Program-made: the position numbers and the translations under genes
The notes under the pieces: generated by a model
What the model was told of the DNA's origin: nothing
Database searches by the model: none
The model's input: only the letters and a program-made list of their open reading frames with translations
Shown here: positions 23,430 through 35,230 of the stretch, in pieces
How positions within the stretch are numbered: the first letter of the stretch is position 1
Layout: each line of letters begins with the position of its first letter
Assembly (NCBI RefSeq): GCF_037038585.1
Contig: NC_092524.1
Coordinates: 70,828,552 to 70,892,551 of the forward strand
Direction: 5' to 3'
DNA from: Patagioenas fasciata
Taxonomy: Eukaryota > Chordata > Aves > Columbiformes > Columbidae
Length of the DNA: 64,000 nt

Positions 23430-23640
23430 GGCTTAGATTAGAGAGACCTTTAATACCTGTTGTTCTCTCCCCGTGAAGGTACTTACACACTGTAATCAAG
23501 GCTCCTCCTAATCGTCTTTCTGATGAACTAAACAGATTAAACTCTTTAAATCTCTCTGGGTAAAGAAGTTTCCCTAATAGTCAAATTCTTTTTGTAGCTC
23601 TTTTCTGCCCTCTCTCTAATTTGTCGAAGGCTTTTTAAAG
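23430..23640 (-). mobile_element. Ancient CR1-like LINE fragment
   Basis: Diverged sequence resembling the reverse complement of an old CR1 3' region: AGAGAGACCTTTAATACCTG, then TACACACTGTAATCAAGGCT, GAACTAAACAGATTAAACTC and CTCTTTTCTGCCCTCTCTC with TAATTT. This order matches old amniote CR1 copies (normally 'drop in carry-over' blocks ending in CTCTCCAATTT). It lacks the young avian tail. Confidence 0.65.
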
Positions 23641-25079
23641 CTGGGGAGGTTTCGCAGTGTGCTGTGCACACGCCGATGCCACCTCAGCGGTGTGACCCGG
23701 TGTGCACCCCCGGGGTACAGGGCTGGGTCCCGCAGCGGTGGCCCCGTGAAGCCTGAGGAGCAGGCGTGCTACCCCGCTCCAAAGCACGATCTAACCCGCC
23801 CGGAGCCTGCTGGAGATGTTAATTCGACCTGACATTAAATGCCTGGGGTGGAGTTTCCATATTCTGAATGCTGTACATAGTCCACCCCAGACATCTCAAA
23901 CCCAGGGCTGCGAACCAGGGTGTCACCTGTCCCTCTGCGTCCTTTACCCTCTGTCATCCATGGGCATCGTCAACAAGGAATTCCTGTTTCATTCGCTGAC
24001 CAGAACTGGTGCCTGGGCTGCAGGGCCAGCCCTGGTCCGTGCAGGTTCCTGGCCAACAGCCTCCCCTGGCCCCTTTATTTCCCTTTTCTTCTCACTACGT
24101 CACTTAGTGGCTGTTTCTGGGTTCCCAGGGATGCAGAGCCACGTGCCTTGTCAAAGTCTGGGTACCGGCTTAGATGTACCCGGGCATCCTGCAAAAGTCT
24201 TCAGTGCCATGAAATAATCAAATCACGTTTTTTGCAAGATGTGTTGTTTCCTTTAAAACCAGGTTTACGGAATTATTTATAGCCACGTATTTACCTCATT
24301 TCATTCAAGCTTATTGCTGGTTTTCTACTGGTTTTGTCTGGGACGTTTTTTGGATGAATGGACCTATGTCTACTCCAGACCGTGCCCTTCGAACACCGAC
24401 ACATTTTTCAACCTTTTGCCCTTTCCCCCAATATTTTAATTAATATTTATTTGTGCATATATATAAATATCTGTATATGTGCACATGTGTAAATTATGTC
24501 ATTGACCATGCTAACACTCTTTTTCACTTAGCTGGGTTTTACCAGTTTTCAGTCTCCATACACCTTTGAAATACCTTTTGGCTGGGAAGCAATGGGATGC
24601 TGACACCCCTGCTGACATCTTCATCCTACCAGGGACGTTCCATCTTTCCCCCTGACATGAGTTTAGTTCCTTGGGCTCATTCTGCCTTTTACAGGCAATT
24701 AAGGAAAGAGGGAGCAAATCCACAAGCTTCTCTTTGTTCCTGGCCACGCCATTTCGAGGCATTAATGGTTTGCTGAGTTTGAATTTGGCGGAGCGGTGCT
24801 GGCGGTGCCCAGCCCGTACCCGCCTTGCCTGGCAGACACGGGCTGGCTCGTTGACACAGTCCCAATGTGCTGTGCCAGTCATACATCAAGCGCTTCAGCT
24901 CCAGTGTCTCCTGCAGTCCCCCCATGGGACCAGGAAGGTCTCTGAGAAGACCCCTTTTTCTGTCTTTTCTGCATTTATTTCCCAGAATTGGAGACATTTG
25001 CTGATTTGCTCCTCTTTACACTTCCGTCAGGCAGTATTTTAGGCGAAGTTTCTAGTAGCAGGGGATGAAAATGACATGA
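23641..25079. other. Single-copy non-coding interval
   Basis: Mixed sequence with an AT-rich, TATA-rich stretch at about 24430-24500. Open frames of up to 133 residues (23816-24217) are unrecognised. No repeats were identified. Confidence 0.45.
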
Positions 25080-25265
25080 ACCAAATCTTTAAAGTGTTTT
25101 GAAGTGTTTTGCTTCGCACGAGCCATTTGGAGATATTGGCAATAGCGAGATATGGACCGAGCCCATTAGCATAACGTGTGTGCTGCCTGTTATCGCTGGA
25201 TGCTGCTGTGTTTATGTTGTAGTGCAGCTTTCCGCTGCGTCTGATTGAAGCTGGCATCCCCTGCA
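25080..25265. promoter_or_regulatory. Possible distal regulatory element
   Basis: Single-copy block with GAGATATTGGCAATAGCGAG (contains TTGGCA, an NFI half-site), CCCATTAGCATAAC, TGTTATCGCTGG and GTGTTTATGTTG (forkhead-like TGTTTA). High motif diversity and low repetitiveness suggest constraint. This is judged from composition alone. Confidence 0.25.
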
Positions 25266-25649
25266 ACGCAGGTGCAGCCCCTGGGCGGGGGGAGAGGAAA
25301 TCTGCAAAAAGTTGAAGGGGAAAAAGCTTCCATCTCGATCAGATTTCAGACACCTGGGGTTTGTTTGTTTGGGGGGTTTTGGTGGTTTTTTTTTGCTTTG
25401 TTTTTATCAGGGTGGAGAGAAATGGTGAAGGCAGAATTTGGCTGGGGTCTGAGCAAACACAAGCAGCTCTGCATGTAAAGGGATGCGTCTTGCTGTTAGT
25501 TTAGGGGAGCGAGAGGAACGTGGGTGCGGGTGCTTGGGTGCTGTGTGAAGATGGGGCGGGTGTGCTGGTGACCCCGGGTGATGGAGCAGCTGCTGCCCAG
25601 CCCTGCGGGGCTCACCTGCAGTGCCGTGGATGCTGACCAATGGTACCTG
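25266..25649. other. Single-copy interval with G/T-rich tract
   Basis: Contains a GT-rich run at about 25359-25405 (TTTGTTTGTTTGGGG, then nine Ts). The remainder is GC-rich and unrecognised. Confidence 0.45.
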
Positions 25650-26230
25650 GGGTGGGTTAGAAGGGGGTGGTCAGTAGGTCAGAGAGGTTCTCCTGCCCCT
25701 CTGCTCTGCCCTGGGGAGACCACACCTGGAATCTTGTGTCCAGTTGTGCCCCCTCAGCTCCAGAAGGACAGGGAACTGCTGGAGAGAGTCCAGCGCAGCC
25801 ACCAAGATGCTGAAGGGAGTGGAGCATCTCCCGTGTGAGGAAAGGCTGAGGGAGCTGGGGCTCTGGAGCTGGAGAAGAGGAGACTGAGGGGGGACTCATT
25901 CCTGGGGATCAATATGGAAAGGGGCAGTGTCAGGAGGATGGAGCCAGGCTCTTCTGGGTGACAACCAGTGACAGGACAAGGGGCAATGGGGGCAAACTGG
26001 AACACAGGAGGTTCCAATGAAATCTGAGAAGCAAATTGTTCCTGGTGAGGGTGTCAGAGCCTGGCCCAGGCTGCCCAGGGAGGTTGTGGAGTCTCCTTCT
26101 CTGCAGCCATTCAAACCCGCCTGGACCCCTTCCTGTGGAACCTCAGCTGGGTGTTCCTGCTCCATGGGGGGATTGCACTGGATGAGCTTTCCAGGGCCCT
26201 TCAACCCCTCACACTCTGGGATTCTGTGAG
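25650..26230 (+). mobile_element. CR1-type LINE, 3' fragment (longest copy)
   Basis: Plus-oriented CR1. Order of landmarks: GTCAGAGAGGTTCTCCTGCC, GGGGAGACCACACCTGGAAT, CAGTTGTGCCCCCTCAGCTC, GAGGAAAGGCTGAGGGAGCT, GACAACCAGTGACAGGACAA, CTGCCCAGGGAGGTTGTGGA, and a 3' end at CACACTCTGGGATTCTGTGA. It covers the last part of the coding region and the 3' end of a LINE but has no intact frame. It is inverted relative to the 22270-22724 copy, about 2.9 kb away. Confidence 0.95.
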
Positions 26231-27619
26231 CACGCTCGTGCCGGATCCCAAGGATGGTGCCAGACGCCTGGGATGGCTCTGGGTCGGACAGCGTCCCCCC
26301 AGCCTGACTGCTGCTCTCCCAGCACTGGGTCACCACCTGCCTTGTGTTCCCTCTGTGGCTCTAATGCTGTTTTCCACACGATGAAACAGCGAGTTGTGTT
26401 AATAGGACATTTACGAGAACAGCAACGAAACTCCCTTGTCACTTGGAGCAATGCAAATAGTGATTATTTTGTTGTTAAGGATTTTGTTCCGCAAAGATAG
26501 CTCTACAGCATTGTACCTTCTCCTTTGGGCACCACTTTCCCGCAAGAGCTGACTCACACGAGTGCGCCTCGGTTAACTCCTTTCTTCCTTTTCTGTAAAA
26601 ATTCTGACGAAAAATGCTGGACAAGAGGGTTTGGGGAAGAGACAGTTTGGTCCTGTGTTTAGGTGGCGTTGCCAATATTGGTAAAACGGGAAGCTCAGCT
26701 TGGAAGGGAGCCTTGGATTTTCATCCTTCTACCTCTTCTTATTTATGCCTGTAGAAGAGAAAGAAAATTACTAAAGAAACCAGGTTTCTTTTATGAGACA
26801 TCCTCGGACATGAATTTTTAGGAAATGCTTAAATGTTAATTTTCTTTATTAACAAAACTGCAGACAATGGTAGCAGTTTTTGAGCCATGATAAATTAGAA
26901 GACAACTAAATGGGAGGAAGAACAGGCAGATTCTGTGTGATGAAGGAGGAGGATTTTAGAAACCAAGGAACTGAACCGTGACTGATGAGTTTAGGTTAAT
27001 TCTCGTCTCTACCCAGGGCTTGTTGTGCAGCTCAGATAATTAAATTTGGTGTCCCATTTTGTCCACCCACAGCTTTTCCTTCCGAGTTTGTGTGTGTGCT
27101 GGATGTGACGTGCTGTTAACGGCTGGATCAGCTCCCGAGCGTCACCTTTGTGCTCAGCCTTTTGCTGGCGGTAGCAAAGTGCATCTGAAATAGGCTGGAG
27201 TTTACCCACCCCGGCCTGGGTGAGTGGTCCAAGGCTCAGACCTCCCCAGCGAAAGTCGGCTTTTGTTTAAGTGCACCCTGACAAACACGCAGTGCTGTGA
27301 GGCCCAAGAGTCTGGTGCATATCTCATTTGCCTTTCCTGATTAAAGAAATTAACAATCATCAAAGCAGCCTTTCTCCCCAACAGTGCTCCATGTTGTACT
27401 TCTAGGTCTTGCATCGCCAGTAGCTTGTGGTTTATTTCTTTGTGATTGTAGGCAATGTGCTGCTACAAAAAACGTTTTGTCTTTGATTATCATCGAAAGC
27501 AGAGCTTATTTTTGACATGCGTGGCTATTCCGTAGAGAGGAAAGAAAAAAAAGAGTAGAAAGATGAGATTATGGGAGGGTGGGGAAGCTGTTTGTGCTGA
27601 GAAGGTTGGAAGGGAGCAG
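26231..27619. other. Single-copy non-coding interval
   Basis: Mixed, often AT-rich sequence (26740-27010). Short unrecognised open frames only. No transposon or RNA gene was seen. Confidence 0.45.
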
Positions 27620-27745
27620 GTTTAAGGATGCGGTGCCAGCGCAGGCAGCAGCGCGGGGCTGAGAGCGGAACGTGGCGAGAGGCTCCGCGGGCCCCGCTCG
27701 CAGAGCCCGGAGCAGATGGTTCCGTGGTCCCTCCTGGCCCTGCAA
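27620..27745. promoter_or_regulatory. Short CpG-dense patch
   Basis: About 12 CpGs within roughly 95 bp (for example GCAGCGCGGGGCTGAGAGCG and CTCCGCGGGCCCCGCTCGC), flanked by AT-rich DNA on both sides. It is very short, so it may be a small GC peak and not a promoter. No TATA element or exon boundary was identified next to it. Confidence 0.25.
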
Positions 27746-28954
27746 TCTGTGCATCCACCGGAGCAAAACCTGCTCCGCAAACAGAAGTTCACGTAGCCCA
27801 ACTTTCAGGGGTTTTTACATCAGCTAGAATTAATGGATGGTTCTAGTACTCAGTCGTGTTTTCAAAGACTTGATGATATGATACAAATGAAGCATTTTGG
27901 GCAAAGGAAGAAATATAGTGTGGTATTCCTATTTTATTCTCATTCATTCTTGGTTTTTTTCCTTAAATATTGACTGTGCAGTGTGTAATATATTCTCTTA
28001 TGTTAGAATTTATCAGGGATGTGTTTTGCCTGGGCGATTGTTGTGTGAAAAACTGAGGGCTTTGACTCATTCTATCAGCATGTTTTGGTTTCGCTGTTGA
28101 ATAAAACCAGGCTTTTAAATAAGTCACATAAACTCAAAAAGTCCCGAATGGAGCCCATTTTCATCTCAGAGGTGGACTCAGCTTTATTTGATGAAACTGG
28201 AGTAGACTGCTTGGTAACTGATTACTAACTGATTACAAAAGCAACCAAAAAGCCCTAATGAATGTTGTGGTAATGCTAATTTATATCAGCCGACTGCAAG
28301 ACATCAGCTGTGTTCCTATGCAAACGTGCTGAAGGGAAGAGGGCAAAACAGTTGCTTTCCATTCTGGAACCACAGCGGCCGTTCCCATGTGCTGTGTAAA
28401 TCCAAAGCGACTGAGACCATACAATGGAGTTGTCTAGAGGGCAGTCTGCAGCTCACGGTGCACCTTGGTTGTTTTCGTTTTCCTTTTGGGGTGGGAGGAC
28501 AAGCTTGGTTTAATGTTTGCTGGTTAGATCGGGCTGGTTTTGGTGCTGTTTCTCCCGGCAGAGCTCGACAGTGGGATCGCTGGTGTGCTGAGGTGACTCA
28601 GTCCCAAGCAGCCACATGAACCAATCTCTGCTGAATGAGTGCACAGCACGCACCCCGCACGGTGCGGCCAGGCAGCCGACCCCCAGCAAATGCCCACCTT
28701 ACGGTCTGAGTACCTGGAAAACTCACTCATTTGTGACCCTTGTGCTCCCAGGAGACTCTTTGCGACTCCTCGGGATGCAAGAGCTTCATGTCTTTGTTAA
28801 GGGAAGAACGTGTCCCCTAAGGAGGGGTCACAGAGGTGGCGGTTGCCGTGACACTGATCTAATGCAGGCACTCACTGGTTTTCCCGGCGCGGGGAGGCCG
28901 GTGTCTCTGCAGGGTGCTCAGCGGGAGCTGGTGGATCCGGGCAGGGGATGAGCA
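27746..28954. other. Single-copy non-coding interval
   Basis: AT-rich from about 27830 to 28330, mixed beyond. It contains GATTACTAACTGATTAC (about 28219-28237) and TAATGCTAATTTATATC (about 28271), possible homeodomain-type sites. No exon was identified. Confidence 0.4.
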
Positions 28955-29100
28955 ATCACGCCAGACAAGCCCCTGTTAGATGCGCCTGCGACCGAGCCGT
29001 GATCGATGCCATTAGCAGCGCCCGGCAGCGCCCTGGGAGAAAGCGCTATTTCTGGCAGGCACCTTGATTTCTCGAGAATGGAGATGATTTCTGATTAGGA
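28955..29100. promoter_or_regulatory. Possible regulatory element
   Basis: Compact, CpG-containing, non-repetitive sequence with GTGATCGATGCCATTAGCAG and GATTTCTCGAGAATGGAG (an imperfect palindrome around CTCGAG). It is flanked by GATGATTTCTGATTAGG. Appearance only; no functional evidence. Confidence 0.2.
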
Positions 29101-30332
29101 AAGGCTGCTGGTGGACTGGCTGGGTGCTGGAGAAGTTAATCATTTGGTATGAGGATACCGTGATTTGTTTGACGTTCCCAGCTTGTGTTGTAAAGATTTT
29201 GTGTCAGGGAGCATTTATGCGGGAGCGAAATGAGTCTTATTTCACTTATTTGCGCCCCATAGGGAGAGGTATTTGTTGAAATGCGGTGTAACAGGAGCCG
29301 TGGGTTTTGTCAGGGTCTCAGGCTGGTGTGGCTGCCAGTGGAGGTGACGGAGTGTGACTTGTCTTCCTGGACTCCAGTTTCTCCAGCGTAGCGTGTGCTG
29401 AGGGGTCGACCGTGGCTGTGATTTATGGAGTAAAAAGTGCCTTTTCTGTGAAACACTGGCTGAAACATTTCAAAACTCTTTCCCTGGGAAACTGCATGAA
29501 TTGATTCACTGCACATCAGAAAGCAGCACGATGGGAAAACGGATCTGGAGATACAGTCCACATTTAATGTTGGAAAACAATGGCGCAAACTTTCACTAAA
29601 ACAAAAGGTTCTCGCTCAGAACTGCGACTTTTAAATCTGCAATGTACCAGTATAGTGGATGGAGATGAGATGGAAGGCAATATAAATTAGCTAAATCAAC
29701 ACCCTCTCTGCCCCCTAAACAGGAACAGACTGGAGTGCTGTGTACCCTGTGTGTTTGCCTCCACTCCAACCACGTGCCCATGGCAAAGCTCATCTTTCTT
29801 CAGTTAAGAACTTCAGAACCAGCCGACCACCAAGAGGTGTCCGTCCGAGGCATTGCGTGACTCATCTGGAGGCTGTTAGTTCAGCATCCCAACCACATCG
29901 AAAATCTGTCCATCCAAAACCCGAAACACGAGTGGAGGGTTAGCCTGTCCCACCTGGGAGCAAGACCAGGCAAAGTCCAGTGCAAAATAATCAGAACCAG
30001 TGAAAAATTCTGAACTAAGTCGACTGAGAGGCTGCTTTTGAATCCATTGGGTGAGCACTAACAACATCTGCAGGTCACTTCTGGTGGCCAAAGTGGAACC
30101 TGTGCCAAGAGTGTGCTCTGGGAGGGAGAAAATAGTTTAATATGAGCAAGGGTGAGTTTATGTGAGTGGTGTAAATACTGTACAGAGAGCGCGAAGAGCT
30201 GAAGTCAGCCGAAGAGACAGCAGGGAGCGCATGGACTTGAAAAATGAGTCAAAAAGGTTGTAAGAGTTTTTCTGGCACTGGGATTCAATGGATGGATTTG
30301 GGAAGCTGGGTTCACGACATTCCCACCTGCGC
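29101..30332. other. Single-copy non-coding interval
   Basis: No repeats or transposons recognised and no open frame with an identifiable domain. It leads directly into the 33-bp array. Confidence 0.45.
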
Positions 30333-31730
30333 CCAGGTGTTCCCAGCTCCCAGCCCTCCTGCCCACCAAGTGTTCCCAGCTCCCAACCCTGCTGCCCACC
30401 AGGTGTTCCCAGCTCCCAACCCTCCTGCCCACCAGGTGTTCCCAGCTCCCAACCCTGCTGCCCACCAGGTGTTCCCAGCTCCCAGCCCTGGAGCCCACCA
30501 GGTGTTCCCAGCTCCCAGCCCTGGAGCCCACCAGGTGTTCCCAACTCCCAACCCTGCTGCCCACCAGGTGTTCCCAGCTCCCAACCCTCCTGCCCACCAG
30601 GTGTTCCAAGCTCCCAGCCCTGGAGCCCACCAGGTGTTCCCGGCTCCCAACCCTGCTGCCCACCAGGTGTTCCCAGCTCCCAGCCCTGGAGCCCACCAGG
30701 TGTTCCCTGCTCCCAACCCTGCTGCCCACCAGGTGTTCCCAGCTCCCAACCCTCCTGCCCACCAGGTGTTCCAAGCTCCCAGCCCTGGAGCCCACCAGGT
30801 GTTCCCGGCTCCCAACCCTGCTGCCCACCAGGTGTTCCCAGCTCCCAGCCCTGGAGCCCACCAGGTGTTCCCTGCTCCCAACCCTGCTGCCCACCAGGTG
30901 TTCCCAACTCCCAACCCTGCTGCCCACCAGGTGTTCCCTGCTCCCGACCCTGCTGCCCACCAGGTGTTCCCGGCTCCCAACCCTGCTGCCCAGCAGGTGT
31001 TCCCGGCTCCCAACCCTCCTTCCCACCAGGTGTTCCCAACTCCCAACCCTGCTGCCCACCAGGTGTTCCCGGCTCCCAACCCTCCTTCCCACCAGGTGTT
31101 CCCAGCTCCCAACCCTGCTGCCCACCAGGTGTTCCCGGCTCCCAACCCTGCTGCCCACCAGGTGTTCCCAGCTCCCAACCCTGCTGCCCACCAGGTGTTC
31201 CCGGCTCCCAACCCTCTTTCCCACCAGGTGTTCCCAGCTCCCAACCCTCCTTCCCACCAGGTGTTCCCAACTCCCAACCCTCCTTCCCACCAGGTGTTCC
31301 CGGCTCCCAACCCTCCTTCCCGCCAGGTGTTCCTGGCTCCCAACCCTGCTGCCCACCAGGTGTTCTCAGCTCCCAACCCTGCTGCCCACCAGGTGTTCCC
31401 AGCTCCCAACCCTCCTGCCCACCAGGTGTTCTCAGCTCCCAACCCTGCTGCCCACCAGGTGTTCCCAGCTCCCAACCCTCTTTCCCACCAGGTGTTCCCA
31501 ACTCCCAACCCTCCTTCCCACCAGGTGTTCCCGGCTCCCAACCCTGCTGCCCACCAGGTGTTCCCAACTCCCAACCCTCCTGCCCACCAGGTGTTCTCAG
31601 CTCCCAACCCTCCTGCCCACCAGGTGTTCCCAGCTCCCAACCCTCCTGCCCACCAGGTGTTCTCAGCTCCCAACCCTGGTGCCCATCAGCTGTTTCCAGC
31701 TCCCAGCTCTGCTGCCCACCAGGTGTTCCC
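30333..31730 (-). repeat. 33-bp minisatellite with G-quadruplex motif on the minus strand
   Basis: About 42 copies of a 33-bp unit reading CCAGGTGTTCCCAGCTCCC on the plus strand, followed by AACCCTGCTGCCCA or variants (CCTCCTGCCCA, CCTGGAGCCCA, CCTCCTTCCCA). A five-unit block (165 bp) containing the rare GTGTTCCAAG variant is duplicated at 30601 and 30766. In each unit the minus strand has GGG runs spaced by loops of 2-5 bases, which fits G3+N1-7. The plus strand has a CAGGTG E-box in each unit. All frames on both strands are open because 33 is a multiple of 3 and the unit lacks stops (repeating VFPAPNPAAHQ and similar). I reject coding. Confidence 0.97.
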
Positions 31731-34700
31731 AGGGACTGCCAGTGTCCCTAGCACCGAGTCCCCGATGCGCAGGTAATTCCACGTGTATGAGTTCAGCTCT
31801 GTGAATGTGCGGTGACTTATCTCCCTTAAGGAAAATCTCTATTGGAAAAGCATTATGAAAGGCACAGACAGCGATTCGAGGTTTGGTATTTACCAAGGGA
31901 AAGGCGACTGGAGAAACTGAAGGCAGAAAGTACTGTGGGTGATAACGACCACAAACCAATACAAAATGATGGAATTTGTTACGCTACAGAAAGGAAGGAA
32001 GGAGATAACAGAGTAACGATGACGGAGTGGAAAAGAGCAGATTTCAGTGCAGTTGGGGAAGCAGCAGCAAGGGCCCTGGGGGGTGTCCCGAGCACAAGGA
32101 GCCGCAGCAGAACTGGCTGTCGAGCAGAGCGGCTCCGAAGGCGCCGCCGCAGCAAAGGGACCCAGGCGTTCCCCAGGCTGTGATCGGATCTCTGAGGGCT
32201 GCAGAAACGGAAAGAATCCTCCAGAAAACGTGAAATGAGGACAGACGGCTGAGGATAAACATAAAGGAAAAAACTCCTGCCTACAAGGATAAAATCAGAA
32301 AGCACAAGATATAAAATGACCAAAGAACACAAAAGGAAAAAAAGCAGATTCCTGTAATGCAACAGAAATAAGAGGAAGACAAAGGCGTGTGTAGCCCCGG
32401 CACTGAGCAGCGAAGGGAAGGGAATGAAGGCGAAACTGTTCAATGCCTGTTCATTTCAGCCTTCAGAAAAAGGTTAATTGTGACCAGACACTCACTACAA
32501 TTAATTTTAACAAGGGGATAACAGGGAAAGAAAAGATTAAAGTACACTTAGATAAATTAGACCTTTTCAAGCTATGGGAAGCTCTCCATGAAATTCTCAC
32601 ATCCATTTTCAGTAATTAATGGGGTGCTTTGCTTGGGCATACAATAAACCTGAAACAGCAGCTCTGAGCTGAGGATTTCGGTGCCTCTGAGAAGCTCGAG
32701 CTCGGTTCTCAGAGCTTCCTAACAGCATCCCGGTGAGACAGGAGACCGAGTCCCCTGCGACAAGCACAGCCCTGCTTGGCTACAGCAGATGGTGCCTCTT
32801 CTGTCACTGAGCTTGTCCGTTTGCACAGTGGATGTTTCTAGAGAAGGCAGATCCGTGGCTGGTTCAGGACCTGGCTCCGGTGCATCGGACAGGGCTGCGG
32901 TCCCACCGGTCGGGGGTTCTGCTGGTCTCAGCTTCTAGGCATCTGTAGGGCAATAGATGTGCTGGTGCCGTCGTACACCTACGCTATCCCACTGAAGGTC
33001 CGCTTCTAGTCGTACGAAAGAAAAATCTTAAAATTAACAATAGAATGCTATGAATATTTTCAACTGAAATTTTACCTTTGGAATTTATTAAAGAAGTTTG
33101 GGAAACCCTGCACTTCAGGTCATGGAAACAGCCCAGCTTACGTCTATTTTGGTTTATGGGGTTCCTCCTAAAAACATCCTTCTGTGCAAAGGCATTGTGG
33201 CACTAGAGCCTCAAGTTTTATAAGCTCTGAATCAGTGCATGCTGGAAACAGGTGAATATTCCTCTGCTTTGGTTGTGTTATGCACTTTCCCGTAGAATCC
33301 AAATATCAAAACATATCTTGAATGTGTCCAACCACCAACTATATTGGGGAAGAATATGCTTATAATGTCATTCTTTTCCCCTTTTGCAGAATGCCTTTAA
33401 TAGAAAAGCAAGCAAGACATCTGAATGAATTTTATATGTTCCCTGAACAGCTCAAGCTTTTGAAATAACTCAGCTGGAAGCTTTAGTCAATATGAATGGA
33501 GACATTTAAAAAATCTCTGTGCTCCTCTGTCAATAAACGATGGCAAAAGGCTAAAGAGATGAAAATAGACAGCAGAGCCAGAGGTGCAACCAGCACGGAG
33601 CAACCTCCGCAGGGTCCGAGCCATTAGTAACTGTAATTGACAAATTTGATAGGAATTTGTAGCAGTGTTGATAACTAAAGAAACACCTTTCTTGCACTCT
33701 TTTGAAAAACAATGAGTGGCTTCAGCTCTCCAAATCCCAGCCTGATTTAATTCTTGAAAGAGGCATATGTAAGAGTTACGTGATTGAAGCATAAGTATCA
33801 TTAGTAGGAGTGACTTCTGTTGGTAAGTGGCTTCAGTCCCTTATATGATAAATGTTTGCATGTACCACCATAGAAGTAAAACATTTCTTTTAATGTAAAG
33901 TTCAGGTAAACTTTCAGTTACACCAACAAGCCTTCCGTCCATCGGGGCAGCCTGGGCGATGCTCTGGGACACCAGGCTGCAGGTGCGTGATCTTCCTGAT
34001 CCTGGAAAAGACTTTCATGCCCAGGGTCAGATTCATCCCACCTAATTTACCACTATCCAGTCTACCCTGTTTGTGGAGACCTGCGCTGATGACCAAGTTC
34101 CTATGAGAATGGGAACAGCCCTACTTCTTGCTGTTTGCAAGCGCCTGTGCGTGGCTGCGTGGGGAGCCGAATTCCCTGGATGGCATTGAAGTGCTCAGAC
34201 AGACAATCCCTGGTTAGATTGCATCATGTGTGACACTGTAAATTGGTCGATGTCTGAGCAAACGGTACCAGACCGAGCGTCCTGGGAATGTTGTCCTTCC
34301 ACCAGCACCCCGAGCCAGCTGGACAAACCAACGTTCCCAGGCTGCCGGGGATTTGTGGGTCTCCTGAGTAACTTGGCCTGAGGTTTACAAGTCAAAATCA
34401 AGAACCTTAATTGGACCCATAAATAGCAAGTGTTGCTTTCATTGATTCGTTTCGACTTTTGAGCTGATCCTTCTGGTTTGTAAGGAAAATGTAGCTCTGT
34501 TCCCTCTACCTTTCCTCTTACAAAAACACTTGCCAGGTGGGGAGCTGGGCTGGGAAAGCTGCGACTTTAAGCAGCCCTGACTTCAGAGACCACCTGGTAT
34601 GTGGACGTGTGTCATTTAGCACCCTCACTCCTGCTGTGAGCCGGGCTTCGCTGCGTGAAGAAAACCCTTGGGTTCAATGGAAATGGGAAGAAAACCGTTG

Positions 34701-35079
34701 TTCGTGGTATAGAGGTTGTTATGTAACGACCAGGAGTTGTTCATTGGAGTATTTAGTCTTGTATATCCCAACAAGATTACCCCACTGCAGTACTTTCACC
34801 TCCTGTATTCTCCTTTGTCCCTCAGGAGCCCATTCTCATAGGAACTTGTTCATCAGGGCATCACAAATAAAGCTGTAGCGTAAGGAGGATCTATGGAAAA
34901 TATATTACTGTGTGGTCATGAGAAAAGCACCCGTGTTCCGTCAGTGGGCACTGGGCAGTGGATCACTCTAACAGTGCTGTTTGCAAATATCCAATAATAA
35001 TGGGAAGCACGACAATAATGAAGTAAGTAATCAGATGAATGGTTGAGTACAGGTGCCTACATTTACAACTCTTTCATCA
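31731..35079. other. Single-copy interval, partly purine- and AT-rich
   Basis: Includes a GGAA-type purine stretch near 31987-32005 and an A-rich region at about 32230-32350. An AT-rich block at about 32470-32660 (AATTAATTTTAAC, CAGTAATTAATGGGG) could be regulatory. Open frames of up to 154 residues are unrecognised. No transposon was seen. Confidence 0.4.
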
Positions 35080-35230
35080 AAGAGAAAATTAAGCGCTCTC
35101 AGAATATTATGGCAAATTACTTGCTGTTATACGACTGCTAATCAGGTGGAGTACATAAAAGCATCAGGAAAAATCTTCTTGAGCAATTATGGCAGTAGAT
35201 GATGAAGGCACAGAGCACATCATGGGATAG
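35080..35230. promoter_or_regulatory. Possible regulatory element
   Basis: AT-rich single-copy stretch with GAAAATTAAGCGCTCTC, TTATGGCAAATTAC, GCTAATCAGGTGGAG and GAGCAATTATGGCAG. Homeodomain-type ATTA cores recur at short spacing. No function has been shown. Confidence 0.25.

Noticed and set aside
30158..31776. Proline-rich repeat protein (VFPAPNPAAHQ type) from the 33-bp array
   Set aside because: Three plus frames and at least three minus frames are open over the same interval, and the flanking non-repeat residues are not recognisable. An array artefact is the simpler explanation.
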